Below are positions 26,420-35,346 of a stretch of DNA of 64,000 bases, in pieces; the first letter of the stretch is position 1; each line of letters begins with the position of its first letter. The notes beneath the pieces are model-generated. The model saw only the letters and a program-made list of their open reading frames with translations. It was not told the origin of the DNA and did not search any database. A program made the translations under genes and the position numbers. This DNA is from Lutibacter flavus (GTDB lineage Bacteria; Bacteroidota; Bacteroidia; Flavobacteriales; Flavobacteriaceae), in NCBI RefSeq assembly GCF_900188355.1, contig NZ_FZNX01000002.1, forward strand, positions 310,001-374,000. Direction: 5' to 3'.

Positions 26420-27085
26420 TCAAATCCTTTTTATTGCTATTTCTTTTATTTTTTCTGATGTAAAAATATGTGTTGTTGAAGTTGAATTTGCTAAATTCAA
26501 CATTGCTTGTGCAATTGTTTCAGCATTTATAATGCGGTATTTTTTTAAATTCCCTATAAATAAAGGTTGAATGAGTTTAAAAACAGCCAATCCTATTTTT
26601 TCACCAATTCTAGTTTCATTTCTGTTTCCACCAATAATTGAAGGTTGTAAAATATACGTGTTTGGAATGTTTTGTTGTAAAACTTCTTGTTCCATTTCAC
26701 CTTTTGTTCTGTTATAAAAAATGCTACTTTTTGCTTTAGCACCCATTGATGAAATAACTATAAAAGTTGGAATATTATTTTCTTTTGAAAGCTTTGCAGA
26801 GGTTACAGGAATTCCAAAATCTATTTTTTTATAAGTTTCTTTATTAGGTGTTTTTTTTGCTGTAGTACCAATGCAACAAAACACTTCGTCTCCGGTAAAC
26901 ACATCTTTAAAAGTTTCTAATTCTAACATATCTCCAACAAATTGCTCCACTTTTAAAGGTAAACCTTCAATTTTTTTACGTGAAAATAATTTGATGGTTT
27001 TATAACGTTGATCCTTTATTAGTTTTTCTAAAAGAATTGAACCAGTTAAACCGGTTGCTCCTAAAATAATTGCTATTTTTCCCAT
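26420..27085 (-). CDS. NAD(P)H-binding atypical SDR protein
   Basis: A 221-residue Rossmann protein like the HTATIP2/TIP30 group of atypical short-chain dehydrogenases. The dinucleotide motif GATGLTGS is at residues 9-16, and FIVISSMGAKAKSSIFYNRTKGEME contains the YxxxK-like YNRTK. Substrate unknown. It begins 3 bp after the TetR gene, so the two are surely co-transcribed. Confidence 0.8.
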   Translation of the reverse strand: MGKIAIILGATGLTGSILLEKLIKDQRYKTIKLFSRKKIEGLPLKVEQFVGDMLELETFKDVFTGDEVFCCIGTTAKKTPNKETYKKIDFGIPVTSAKLSKENNIPTFIVISSMGAKAKSSIFYNRTKGEMEQEVLQQNIPNTYILQPSIIGGNRNETRIGEKIGLAVFKLIQPLFIGNLKKYRIINAETIAQAMLNLANSTSTTHIFTSEKIKEIAIKRI

Positions 27086-27088
27086 ATC

Positions 27089-27667
27089 CTATAATTTTAT
27101 GCTGTCCCAGGCAACATTGAAAGCTTCATTCAACTTTTCTTCAGTTAAATCACAACTACTTTTAAATTGTTTATTGGTTAAAAAAGCCAAAGGATAAATT
27201 GTGAAAGCGTACAAAAGATATGGTGAAATTGGTTTTATAATTCTTTCTTGTTTTCCTCTTTCCCATAAATTAAGTAAGGGTTGTAAATGCTTCAAACCTT
27301 CACGTTTTATTTCTTCGTCAATAATAGGTGTATTGTCGCATTGCGATAAAAAATTAGCTTCTTCTACCTGATTTAATTTGAAATTGGCAATGTTAAACCA
27401 GATCTGTTTAAAACTTTCTTTAACACAGGTTGCTTCACTGTAATTTTTAAATGCAAATACACTAAACAATGATTTCATTTCTAAATACAACTGATTGATT
27501 AAATCTTGTTTATTTTCAAAATAAATGTAAATAGTTGCGGGCGACATTTCGGCCATTTTAGCAATTTTAGACATAGGTGCATCATGAAAACCTTGATTGT
27601 TTACCAAATGAAGTGTCGCATTTAGTAAGGCAATTCTTTTTTTATCACATTTTTGTCTAATAGCCAT
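27089..27667 (-). CDS. TetR/AcrR family transcriptional regulator
   Basis: 193-residue repressor-type protein: N-terminal helix-turn-helix at about residues 10-55 (MSKIAKMAEMSPATIYIYF is the classic TetR recognition region) and a helical ligand-binding C-terminal domain. GTG 27670 directly before the ATG is an alternative start. A 14-bp perfect palindrome lies at 27712-27725, just upstream of its -7 box, so autoregulation is likely. It heads an operon with three oxidoreductase genes, suggesting an aldehyde- or quinone-responsive circuit. Confidence 0.88.
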   Translation of the reverse strand: MAIRQKCDKKRIALLNATLHLVNNQGFHDAPMSKIAKMAEMSPATIYIYFENKQDLINQLYLEMKSLFSVFAFKNYSEATCVKESFKQIWFNIANFKLNQVEEANFLSQCDNTPIIDEEIKREGLKHLQPLLNLWERGKQERIIKPISPYLLYAFTIYPLAFLTNKQFKSSCDLTEEKLNEAFNVAWDSIKL

Positions 27668-27686
27668 CACTTAATATTTTCTTTGG

Positions 27687-27694
27687 CAAAGATA
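27687..27694 (-). promoter_or_regulatory. -7 promoter box for the TetR operon
   Basis: Minus-strand TATCTTTG is a full TAnnTTTG match about 20 bp before the tetR start. Confidence 0.65.
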
Positions 27695-27711
27695 TATAAA
27701 ATTATCTACAA

Positions 27712-27725
27712 AATGAACGTTCATT
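27712..27725. promoter_or_regulatory. TetR operator palindrome
   Basis: AATGAACGTTCATT is a perfect 14-bp palindrome 18 bp upstream of the TetR -7 box, overlapping its -33 region. The ATGAACGTTCAT core is typical of TetR-family operators. It also lies about 42 bp before the rlmF -7 box. Confidence 0.7.
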
Positions 27726-27766
27726 CTTTTTGTAAACATAAAATAATATTAAACCTTAAAATGTAG

Positions 27767-27774
27767 TACTTTTG
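27767..27774 (+). promoter_or_regulatory. -7 promoter box for rlmF
   Basis: TACTTTTG is a full TAnnTTTG match 16 bp before the rlmF ATG. Confidence 0.6.
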
Positions 27775-27790
27775 CGGAAGTATATAAATT

Positions 27791-28705
27791 ATGAGAACTA
27801 AAAGAAATAAAAGCGGAAATCTTCATCCGAAGAATAAACATCAACAAGATTATAATTTCACTGAATTATGTGAAGCAAATACCGATTTAAAAGAGTTTGT
27901 GTTTGTTAACGAATACGGAACGGAAACAATAGATTTTGCAAATCCAAAAGCGGTTAAAGCTATTAATACAGCCTTATTATTTAAATATTATAATTTGACT
28001 TTTTGGGATTTTCCAGACGATAACTTATGTCCGCCAATTCCTGGAAGGGTGGATTATATTCATTATTTGGCCGATTTATTAAAAACATCTGGAATTAATG
28101 AAAATGCTAAAATCTTGGATATTGGAACTGGAGCCAATTGTATTTATCCGTTATTAGGAAATGCCGAATACAACTGGAGTTTTGTTGGAACTGATATTGA
28201 TAAAAAATCATTGGACCGTGCAGAAAAGATTTTGAAAAAAAATAATTTGACCGAATTTATTAAATTAAAACACCAAAAGGATGCTGCTCAAATATTTAGT
28301 GGAATACTAGATGCTACTGATAAATATGCTGCATCCATCTGTAATCCGCCATTTTATAGATCTCAGGAAGAAGCAATGCAAGCCAATTCAAGAAAAATGG
28401 AAGGCTTAGGAAATATAACTATTGGAAGAAATTTTAGTGGAAAACAACAGGAATTATGGTATAAAGGAGGAGAAAAAGCCTTTATTCATACATATTTATA
28501 TGAAAGTTCTAAATTTAAAAACCACTGTTTTTGGTATACTACATTGGTTTCTAAAAAGGAAAATGCCGAAAGTATGTACGACTCATTAAAAAAATTAGGA
28601 GCCATCGAAATTAAAACCATTCCAATGCATCAGGGGAATAAAGTTACGCGGGTTGTAGCCTGGACTTTTTTAACCAAAGACGAACAAAAAGAATGGAATA
28701 ATTAA
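27791..28705 (+). CDS. rlmF: 23S rRNA (adenine(1618)-N6)-methyltransferase
   Basis: SAM-dependent rRNA methyltransferase of 304 residues. The SAM motif is LDIGTGANCIYPLLG near residue 114, and the catalytic motif for N6-adenine is NPPFYRS near residue 195. The N-terminal HPKNKHQQDYNF and DFPDDNLCPPIPGR segments are characteristic of RlmF. It diverges from the TetR operon across a shared regulatory region. Confidence 0.93.
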   Translation: MRTKRNKSGNLHPKNKHQQDYNFTELCEANTDLKEFVFVNEYGTETIDFANPKAVKAINTALLFKYYNLTFWDFPDDNLCPPIPGRVDYIHYLADLLKTSGINENAKILDIGTGANCIYPLLGNAEYNWSFVGTDIDKKSLDRAEKILKKNNLTEFIKLKHQKDAAQIFSGILDATDKYAASICNPPFYRSQEEAMQANSRKMEGLGNITIGRNFSGKQQELWYKGGEKAFIHTYLYESSKFKNHCFWYTTLVSKKENAESMYDSLKKLGAIEIKTIPMHQGNKVTRVVAWTFLTKDEQKEWNN

Positions 28706-28708
28706 TAT

Positions 28709-30253
28709 TTAATTACTGTTTGTTACAAAAGCGATTCGTTTGCTGTCCTTAGACCAACTAGGCACATTAATAGTTCCTTGGCCTCCATATATATAAGCAA
28801 TAGTTTTAGGTTTTCCACCTTCAACAGGCATTAAACGCAATGAACATTGTTTGTAAAATGGGTGATCTCCAAAGTTGATATCTGGTGGAAATGAAATAAA
28901 AATAATCCATTTTCCATTTGGGGAAACATGTGGAAACCAATCTTTATAATTGGTATCAAATGTTAATTGTACAGGATTACTGCCATCAGGGTCCATTTTC
29001 CATAACTGCATATTTCCTGTTCTATTTGAGTTAAAATAAATAGATTTTCCATCAGGTGAGTATTCTGAACCATCATCTAAATCTTTGGTATCTGTTAATT
29101 GTGTTTCTACTAGAGAATCGATATGTACGCTATAAATATCATATTTATTATTACGATTTGCTGTAAAAAGTAACGTTTTATTGTCGGGTGAAATTCCGTG
29201 TAAATAAGAAGCGCCAACACCATCTTTTGTTATTTTTCTTGGAATGGAATCTCCTTTTGGATCCATAATATAAATTGAAGAAGTTCCTTCATCATCAGCA
29301 TTATGATGGCTAATTCCTAAAATAGATTCATCAAAAGAAAACACGTGATCGTTGTTATTATCGGTTGCAAAACCTGTATTTATTTGCACAACTTCTTCGG
29401 TGTCAAAATTATATCTGTATAAAAATCCGTTAGAATTATAAACTAATTCTTTATCGTTATTAACCCAGTTAGGAGCCTGAATTGAATGAGCTGAATAAAA
29501 TAATGACTTCCTATGTCCAGTTTCAACATCCATAATTTCCATTGTACTTCCTATATAATCTCGGTACGGTTGAAAATCTGGAGCAGCAGGTTTAATTATT
29601 TTAACATTGCTAAATATTGCTTTTTCAATTACTTCTGGATTATGAGAACAAACATAAATACCTACAAAAACTTCATTTCTTAAATTTACGTCTTCAATTT
29701 TAACCGTTGTAAATGGCTCTCCAAACTTCGCAGTAGACATAAAATACACATTTCCTCTACGTTCTAATTGTACCACATCTGGTGCTTTATCTGCTGATTC
29801 AACTTGCTCTGTAATTCCTCCATCGATTTTTCTATATTGTAAAGAAGTTAGTCCATCTCCGTGAATACTTGCATTTATATGCGGTGAATTTCCACTTAAA
29901 TTATTTCTAACAATCCAACCAATTTTACGGTGAGGATCTACTCCTTCTCCTACAAATTTAATATGTGTTCTTAAAATAAAATCCCCTTGAATTGATTTGT
30001 ATAAAAATTGAAATTGGTCGTTTTCTGCCCACATATTTATACCTGAACCGGTTAAGGTATAATTTTGGTTATCAGAATTATAGTTAATAGTCCCCTTATT
30101 TTCAGGGTTTCCAATATTAGTTTGATTTTCAAAAATTCCAAAGGTTTTGTTATTACTCATGTTAGTTGGTTCTGTTATCGAAGTTGAATTTGTTGGCTGA
30201 TTACAAGCAGTTAATGTGATAAGAATAACACAGCATAAAAGTAATTTTTTCAT
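28709..30253 (-). CDS. TolB-like beta-propeller lipoprotein with DUF1349-like domain
   Basis: Predicted periplasmic or surface lipoprotein: leader MKKLLLCCVILITLTAC with lipobox Cys at residue 17. The region around residues 35-220 resembles DUF1349 (concanavalin-like sandwich), and the remainder shows repeated PD40/WD40-like propeller blades (for example SPDGKSIYFNSNRTGNMQLW and SPNGKWIIFIS). I place the start at ATG 30253; the frame extends ten Ile/Phe codons upstream, but this spoils the signal peptide. Carbohydrate binding is possible but not shown. Confidence 0.75.
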   Translation of the reverse strand: MKKLLLCCVILITLTACNQPTNSTSITEPTNMSNNKTFGIFENQTNIGNPENKGTINYNSDNQNYTLTGSGINMWAENDQFQFLYKSIQGDFILRTHIKFVGEGVDPHRKIGWIVRNNLSGNSPHINASIHGDGLTSLQYRKIDGGITEQVESADKAPDVVQLERRGNVYFMSTAKFGEPFTTVKIEDVNLRNEVFVGIYVCSHNPEVIEKAIFSNVKIIKPAAPDFQPYRDYIGSTMEIMDVETGHRKSLFYSAHSIQAPNWVNNDKELVYNSNGFLYRYNFDTEEVVQINTGFATDNNNDHVFSFDESILGISHHNADDEGTSSIYIMDPKGDSIPRKITKDGVGASYLHGISPDNKTLLFTANRNNKYDIYSVHIDSLVETQLTDTKDLDDGSEYSPDGKSIYFNSNRTGNMQLWKMDPDGSNPVQLTFDTNYKDWFPHVSPNGKWIIFISFPPDINFGDHPFYKQCSLRLMPVEGGKPKTIAYIYGGQGTINVPSWSKDSKRIAFVTNSN

Positions 30254-30412
30254 AAAAAAGATTATTACAATAATGATTATCAAGGTGTTACCAAATTAGT
30301 TTTTTTTTGGCAAACAACACATTATAGATAAGAGTAATTATTATACTAATAGCTCAAAATAGCATACAATAATTTCAAACTTAAAAAATCTGGAATAAAA
30401 ATTAATTAAATT

Positions 30413-31651
30413 CTAATACCAACGTTTTTTATTCTTTTTAGAAGCTTCAGATTTTCTATTTGGGCGGTGTTTACTTTTACCGGGAGTTCTATGTACTTCT
30501 CTTTTAGCCTTTGGATCTAACACGTATGGATGTTCATCCATAACAGGTATTGTAGTATTTAATAATTGTTGAATTCCTGCAATATATGGTTTTTCATCAG
30601 CTGAACAGAACGAGTATGCAGCACCAGATTTTCCAGCCCTACCAGTTCTTCCAATTCTATGCACATAAGTCTCTGAAACATTTGGAATGTCAAAATTTAT
30701 AACTGCATCTAAGTTATCAATATCAATTCCACGTGCGGCAACATCTGTGGCAATTAATATAGTAGCTTTTCCATCTTTAAACTTTTCTAAAGCGGTTTCT
30801 CTGTCGTTTTGAGTTTTATCACCGTGAATACTTTCAACTTTAAAACCATTGCCTTTTAACATTTTTTCCAATTTAGCAATACCCATTTTGGTACGTCTAA
30901 AAATTAGAATATTTCCTTCAATAATTTTTTTTACTAAATGCAAACACAGTTCCATTTTATGTTGTTTCCCAACATAAAATAACAATTGATTTACATTTTT
31001 TGCAGCTGAAGATGAAGGAGTTGCATTAACAGTTTCGGGTTCTTTTAAAATGGTATTTGCAAGTTGAACAACTTTCGCTGGCATAGTTGCAGAAAACAAT
31101 AATATTTGTTTTTCTTTTGGGCATAAACGTTCAATTTTACGAACATCATCAATAAATCCCATATCCAACATTAAGTCGGCCTCATCTAAAACTAACGTTT
31201 CTATATAATCTAAATTTAAGCAATCTTGTTTGTGTAAATCTAATAATCTTCCAGGTGTAGCAACTAAAATATCAACACCTTTTCGTAATACATCTTTTTG
31301 TGGCTCAATAGAAGTTCCACCATAAATAACCGTACTTTTTAAATTAGAATATTTGCTATACGCACTAAAATTTTCCTGAATTTGCAAAGCCAATTCTCTG
31401 GTTGGACTTATAATTAAAGCTCTTATTTTTTTTCCTTTTTTACCAGAATCTTGTCTATTAAACAACAATTGTAAAATTGGTAATGCAAAAGCAGCTGTTT
31501 TTCCAGTCCCGGTTTGGGCTGTTGTAATTACATCTTTTTTTGCCAAAACCAACGGAATGGTTTGTTGTTGAACAGGTGTTGGGGCCTCATAATTTAATTG
31601 GGCGATGGCTTTTAAAATAGATTTATTTAGCTTTAATTCTTTAAACTGCAT
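30413..31651 (-). CDS. DEAD-box RNA helicase, RhlE-like
   Basis: ATP-dependent RNA helicase of 412 residues with all main motifs: Q motif (YEAPTPVQQQTIPL), I ([10 protein letters not shown]), Ia (PTRELALQI), II (DEAD in VLDEADLMLDMGF), III (SAT), V (ATDVAARGIDI) and VI ([10 protein letters not shown]). A basic tail follows the core, as in RhlE. A second paralogue lies at 53990-55303. Monocistronic with its own promoter box. Confidence 0.92.
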   Translation of the reverse strand: MQFKELKLNKSILKAIAQLNYEAPTPVQQQTIPLVLAKKDVITTAQTGTGKTAAFALPILQLLFNRQDSGKKGKKIRALIISPTRELALQIQENFSAYSKYSNLKSTVIYGGTSIEPQKDVLRKGVDILVATPGRLLDLHKQDCLNLDYIETLVLDEADLMLDMGFIDDVRKIERLCPKEKQILLFSATMPAKVVQLANTILKEPETVNATPSSSAAKNVNQLLFYVGKQHKMELCLHLVKKIIEGNILIFRRTKMGIAKLEKMLKGNGFKVESIHGDKTQNDRETALEKFKDGKATILIATDVAARGIDIDNLDAVINFDIPNVSETYVHRIGRTGRAGKSGAAYSFCSADEKPYIAGIQQLLNTTIPVMDEHPYVLDPKAKREVHRTPGKSKHRPNRKSEASKKNKKRWY

Positions 31652-31677
31652 ACGATTGTTTTAATACAAGATTTTTG

Positions 31678-31685
31678 CAAAGATA
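31678..31685 (-). promoter_or_regulatory. -7 promoter box for the first helicase
   Basis: Minus-strand TATCTTTG is a full TAnnTTTG match 26 bp before the helicase ATG. Confidence 0.65.
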
Positions 31686-31705
31686 CAGTAAAATAGGAAA
31701 GTGTG

Positions 31706-33901
31706 TTATAAAACTAATAAACCGTAATCTCTAAGTTTTTTTATAGGTTTTGAATACCAAAAAGGTTCAAAATCATCAAATTTATTTTCGAAACTTTCTT
31801 TTATTTGTGAAAAATTTAGAGTTGAATTTCCTTTTACAGAAATTGTTTCTAAGATTTCTAATAACCATTCGCCTTTTTCTTTTTCAAATGAAATTTCAAG
31901 TAAATCATTTTTAGTATGAAAAGCTAAATTAATAAGTTCCAACGTTTTTCCTCTTTTTGTTTTTGTAGTGTAACTAACCAGTGGTTTACCACCTAACCAA
32001 ACTATTTTGGCAGAAGATTTTATGTTGAAATTTTCTTCAGAAGCTAAGCAATCTTCAATAAAATACGATTGAATTTCAGTTGAAGGAATTTCAAAATCAA
32101 ACCAATCTTGCAAGGGAAGGTCAAAACCTATATCATGCATAAAATTGAAGATAGATTTTTTTAAACCGTAACTAAATTTATCGTGATTAATTCCTGTTTT
32201 ATCTTTAAAATCAATATCGTTATTGGCAAACGAAATGTCTTTATAATCGGGAATAACTCCATATTTTTCAGGTTCTAAACCAATTGGACTATGTGTTGTA
32301 AGTGCAAATTGATGCCAAAAACCAGAATTAATAATTCCCAATTCAAATAATTGCCGCACCATTTCTAAACTATCTACAGTTTCTTGAACCGTTTGTGTAG
32401 GATAACCATACATTAAATAAGCATGAACCATCACTCCAGATTCAGTAAAATTACGTGTTACCTGGGCAACTTGTGCAACAGTTACACCTTTGTCTATAAG
32501 TGCTAATAACCTGTCGGAAGCAACTTCTAATCCACCAGAAACCGCTATACAGCCAGAAGTTTTTAAAAGCACGCAAAGATCTTTGGTAAAGCTTTTTTCA
32601 AACCGAATGTTTGTCCACCAAGTAACAGTTAATCCTCGTTTTAAAATCTCTAATGCCAGGGCTCTCATTAAAGCTGGCGGAGCAGCTTCATCAACAAAAT
32701 GAAATCCGTTTTCTCCAGTTTTGGCAATGAGTTCTTCCATTCTATCAACCAGCATTTTTGCAGTTATTGGTTCATAGATTTTTATATAATCGAGAGAAAT
32801 ATCACAAAAAGTACATTTACCCCAATAGCAACCATGTGCCATTGTTAATTTATTCCATCGTCCATCGCTCCACAAACTATGCATTGGATTTGCAATTTCA
32901 ATTACTGAAATGTATTTGTCCAATAACAAATCGGTATAATCTGGTGTTCCTAAATCACTCTGTTTATAATCATTTTTCAATGAATTATTGATATAAACAA
33001 CTTCGTTATTTTCTTTGTAAAAAGTTCTTTTAAACTCAGGGTTTTTATTGGTTGAATTTGAAATATTTTTGAATACTAGTTCAACCGGTAATTCACCATC
33101 GTCTAACGTTATAAAATCGAAGAAATCAAAAACTCTAGGATCTGAAACCGACCTTAATTCTGTATTTGGAAAACCACCACCCATTGAAACTTTTATTTCA
33201 GGATAGTTTTTTTTGATAAACTGAGCACATCTAAAAGCACTGTATAAATTACCAGGAAAAGGCACTGAAATACAAACTAATTTTGGTTTAACAACTTGAA
33301 GTTTTTCTTTTAATAGTTGAAGTGTTATTTCATCAATATAAGTTTGGTCCAGCTGCAAGCTATCATATAGTTCATCAAAACTATTGGCACTTTTTCCTAA
33401 TCGTTCGGCATAACGGCTAAACCCAAAATTTTCATCAACACATTCTTTTATAAAATCGGACAAATCTTCAAGATACAAGGTTGCTAAATGTTTTGCTTTG
33501 TCTTGAATTCCCATAGAGCCAAATGCCCAATCCAATTCATCTAATTGTTCAAATCTTGAAGCTTCCGGAAGAAAGTTGTTTGTACAAATTTGCCTTGCCA
33601 AAGTTTGATTTTTTCCTTGTAAAAATGCGATAACAACTTCAATTTTGACTAAATAATCATCTTTTAATGCAAAAATTCGTTGTGAATTTTCAGTTGTTAT
33701 GCGATTGTTCTGTTTGGCATACTCAAATAATTTTTCTAAACTTTTTTTGGTAAAAAGGTCTAGAATAACCTCAATACCTAAATCCATTTGAAAAGAACTG
33801 ATATTCTTTATATTCAAAAAACCTTTTAAATAAACTGTTGCCGGATACGGTGTATTTAATTGTGTAAAAGGCGGTGTAATAAGTAGAATATCTTTAAGCA
33901 T
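31706..33901 (-). CDS. B12-binding-domain radical SAM protein
   Basis: 731-residue protein with an N-terminal cobalamin-binding-like half (LLITPPF, then VSMGGGFPNTEL) and a radical SAM core: the CxxxCxxC cluster motif is CYWGKCTFC near residue 355, followed by SAM-binding segments such as FVDEAAPPALM and VSGGLEVASDRLL. The C-terminal 150 residues have no family I recognise. Reaction unknown; relatives are methylases or tailoring enzymes. VF530 and TlpA genes precede it on the same strand within 300 bp, possibly as one transcript. Confidence 0.82.
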   Translation of the reverse strand: MLKDILLITPPFTQLNTPYPATVYLKGFLNIKNISSFQMDLGIEVILDLFTKKSLEKLFEYAKQNNRITTENSQRIFALKDDYLVKIEVVIAFLQGKNQTLARQICTNNFLPEASRFEQLDELDWAFGSMGIQDKAKHLATLYLEDLSDFIKECVDENFGFSRYAERLGKSANSFDELYDSLQLDQTYIDEITLQLLKEKLQVVKPKLVCISVPFPGNLYSAFRCAQFIKKNYPEIKVSMGGGFPNTELRSVSDPRVFDFFDFITLDDGELPVELVFKNISNSTNKNPEFKRTFYKENNEVVYINNSLKNDYKQSDLGTPDYTDLLLDKYISVIEIANPMHSLWSDGRWNKLTMAHGCYWGKCTFCDISLDYIKIYEPITAKMLVDRMEELIAKTGENGFHFVDEAAPPALMRALALEILKRGLTVTWWTNIRFEKSFTKDLCVLLKTSGCIAVSGGLEVASDRLLALIDKGVTVAQVAQVTRNFTESGVMVHAYLMYGYPTQTVQETVDSLEMVRQLFELGIINSGFWHQFALTTHSPIGLEPEKYGVIPDYKDISFANNDIDFKDKTGINHDKFSYGLKKSIFNFMHDIGFDLPLQDWFDFEIPSTEIQSYFIEDCLASEENFNIKSSAKIVWLGGKPLVSYTTKTKRGKTLELINLAFHTKNDLLEISFEKEKGEWLLEILETISVKGNSTLNFSQIKESFENKFDDFEPFWYSKPIKKLRDYGLLVL

Positions 33902-33922
33902 AATTGCTTTTAATGTGAAAAA

Positions 33923-34159
33923 TTATTCTTTGATTGTTCTTAAGTAAAGGTTTTCAACCTTCGTTCTTGCCCAAGGGGTTCTTCGCAAAAACTTTAAACT
34001 GGATTTTATAGTTGGATTGCTGTTAAAGCAGTTGATTTTAATACGTGAACCTAGCTCTTCCCAACCATATTCTGACACTAAAAATTGTAAAATTTCTGAT
34101 AATTTAACTCCGTGCAAAGGATTGTTTGGTTGTTCTTGAGGTTTTTTTTCTTGTTCCAT
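33923..34159 (-). CDS. VF530-family DNA-binding protein (DUF2132)
   Basis: Small 78-residue protein matching the VF530/DUF2132 family: [14 protein letters not shown], then [21 protein letters not shown], which is the signature region. The family is described as DNA-binding on structural grounds; its biological role is unclear. It sits 21 bp upstream of the radical SAM gene and 26 bp after the thioredoxin-like gene. Confidence 0.85.
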   Translation of the reverse strand: MEQEKKPQEQPNNPLHGVKLSEILQFLVSEYGWEELGSRIKINCFNSNPTIKSSLKFLRRTPWARTKVENLYLRTIKE

Positions 34160-34185
34160 TTATTGTTTAATTTCCTAAAAATAAA

Positions 34186-34707
34186 TTAGGCTTTCTTTAA
34201 TTCTGAATCTATTATATGAACCATTTCTTCAAATTCTTTTTCATCATATAAACGAGAAAGGAAAATTATTTTTCCGGTTTTATCTAGTACAATATTTCTT
34301 GTAACTCCTGCTTTTGGCAAGGTAAAACTTTCAAAAAGGGAACCATCTTCATCTATGGTAAACGGATAAGTAACTTGCATTTTAGCAATAAATCTATCAA
34401 CTTTTTCTCGATCTTCTTTTAAATCGATGCCGATTAAAATAAAATCTTTATTTTTAAATTTTTGCCAAACTTCAGCTTCTAAATGGGGCATTTCTTTTAT
34501 GCAAACGCTGCACCATGAAGCTGTAAATTGCAATACCACAACTTTACCTTTTAAGTTTTCGTTAGTTATGGAGGTTCCATCCAGCAAATTAAAATCTAAT
34601 TGAGGAGCTTCTTCACCAACATGAACTCTATAACCTCTTGTTGAATCTTCTTGAGCAATACCAATTTGAGCAATAATTAATAAGGCGAATACTATAATTT
34701 TTTTCAT
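34186..34707 (-). CDS. TlpA-like periplasmic thioredoxin
   Basis: 173-residue thioredoxin-fold protein with a signal peptide (residues 1-19, ending IGIAQ). The active site is C66-S-V-C69 in ASWCSVCIKEMP, and the AhpC/TSA-like architecture with the cis-Pro segment LPKAGVTRN follows. Likely reduces disulfides or cytochrome c partners in the periplasm. First gene of a probable operon with VF530 and radical SAM genes, driven by the box at 34727-34734. Confidence 0.87.
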   Translation of the reverse strand: MKKIIVFALLIIAQIGIAQEDSTRGYRVHVGEEAPQLDFNLLDGTSITNENLKGKVVVLQFTASWCSVCIKEMPHLEAEVWQKFKNKDFILIGIDLKEDREKVDRFIAKMQVTYPFTIDEDGSLFESFTLPKAGVTRNIVLDKTGKIIFLSRLYDEKEFEEMVHIIDSELKKA

Positions 34708-34726
34708 TTGTTGAATTATGATTTTG

Positions 34727-34734
34727 CAAAGGTA
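34727..34734 (-). promoter_or_regulatory. -7 promoter box for the TlpA-like gene
   Basis: Minus-strand TACCTTTG is a full TAnnTTTG match 19 bp before the ATG. Confidence 0.6.
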
Positions 34735-34772
34735 ATTGAAAACTTGTAATTTCTATTTTATGAATTTATTTA

Positions 34773-34888
34773 CTAAATGTGTTGATCTATTAAAATAACA
34801 TTTCCATCAGGATCTAAACAATAAAATTGGCTGGATTTTTTGCGTTTTCATCAGCAATTTCTGTTACTAATTTTATAAAGGTAACTTT
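34773..34888 (-). pseudogene. Remnant of a VOC/glyoxalase-family gene
   Basis: Directly after the GNAT stop codon the minus strand reads KVTFIKLVTEIADENAK and, after a one-base shift at an A6 run (plus 34836-34841), SSQFYCLDPDGNVILIDQHI and stop. The end FYCLDPDGNVI is the usual C-terminal strand of vicinal-oxygen-chelate proteins. The N-terminal part is missing, so this is a decayed tail, not a working gene. Confidence 0.65.
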
Positions 34889-35338
34889 CTAAATGTATTT
34901 TTCAAAACAAACGCTGTTTTCAACGTTTTCATAAAAACCAAAATTAGCGGTGATTGTATAGCCACATTTTTTATAAAGTGCAATTGCTTCAGGTTGTTTT
35001 ACACCAGTTTCAAGAATGCATTTTTTGTGGTTTAATTCCTTTGCCCATTGTTCTAATTCAGTCAAAATAGCAGAAGCAATTCCTTTTCTTCTGCCATATG
35101 GAGATACGTACATTCTTTTTATTTCAACAGTAGCATTTGGGTGAATTTTAAATGCTCCGCAACCAACGGGATTATCATTTTCATATGTAACAACCACATT
35201 TTTTAAACCGTCAATTTTATTAAACTGATTATAAAAATCGTGGTCTTCTCCATCACGTATTTTTAGATCTGCATCAAGAAATGAAACTAGTTTTACAAAA
35301 TCATTGTTAGTGAAGTCGGTTCGAATTAAATGAAGCAT
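34889..35338 (-). CDS. GNAT-family N-acetyltransferase
   Basis: 149-residue acetyltransferase. The acetyl-CoA motif A is MYVSPYGRRKGIASAILTELE (R/Q-x-x-G-x-G/A as RRKGIA) at about residues 76-96, followed by the CILETGVKQPEAIALYKKCGY segment, typical of single-domain GNATs that acetylate small amines or peptides. Substrate unknown. It abuts a broken VOC gene on one side and a membrane protein gene 8 bp away on the other. Confidence 0.85.
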   Translation of the reverse strand: MLHLIRTDFTNNDFVKLVSFLDADLKIRDGEDHDFYNQFNKIDGLKNVVVTYENDNPVGCGAFKIHPNATVEIKRMYVSPYGRRKGIASAILTELEQWAKELNHKKCILETGVKQPEAIALYKKCGYTITANFGFYENVENSVCFEKYI

Positions 35339-35346
35339 ATTAATAA

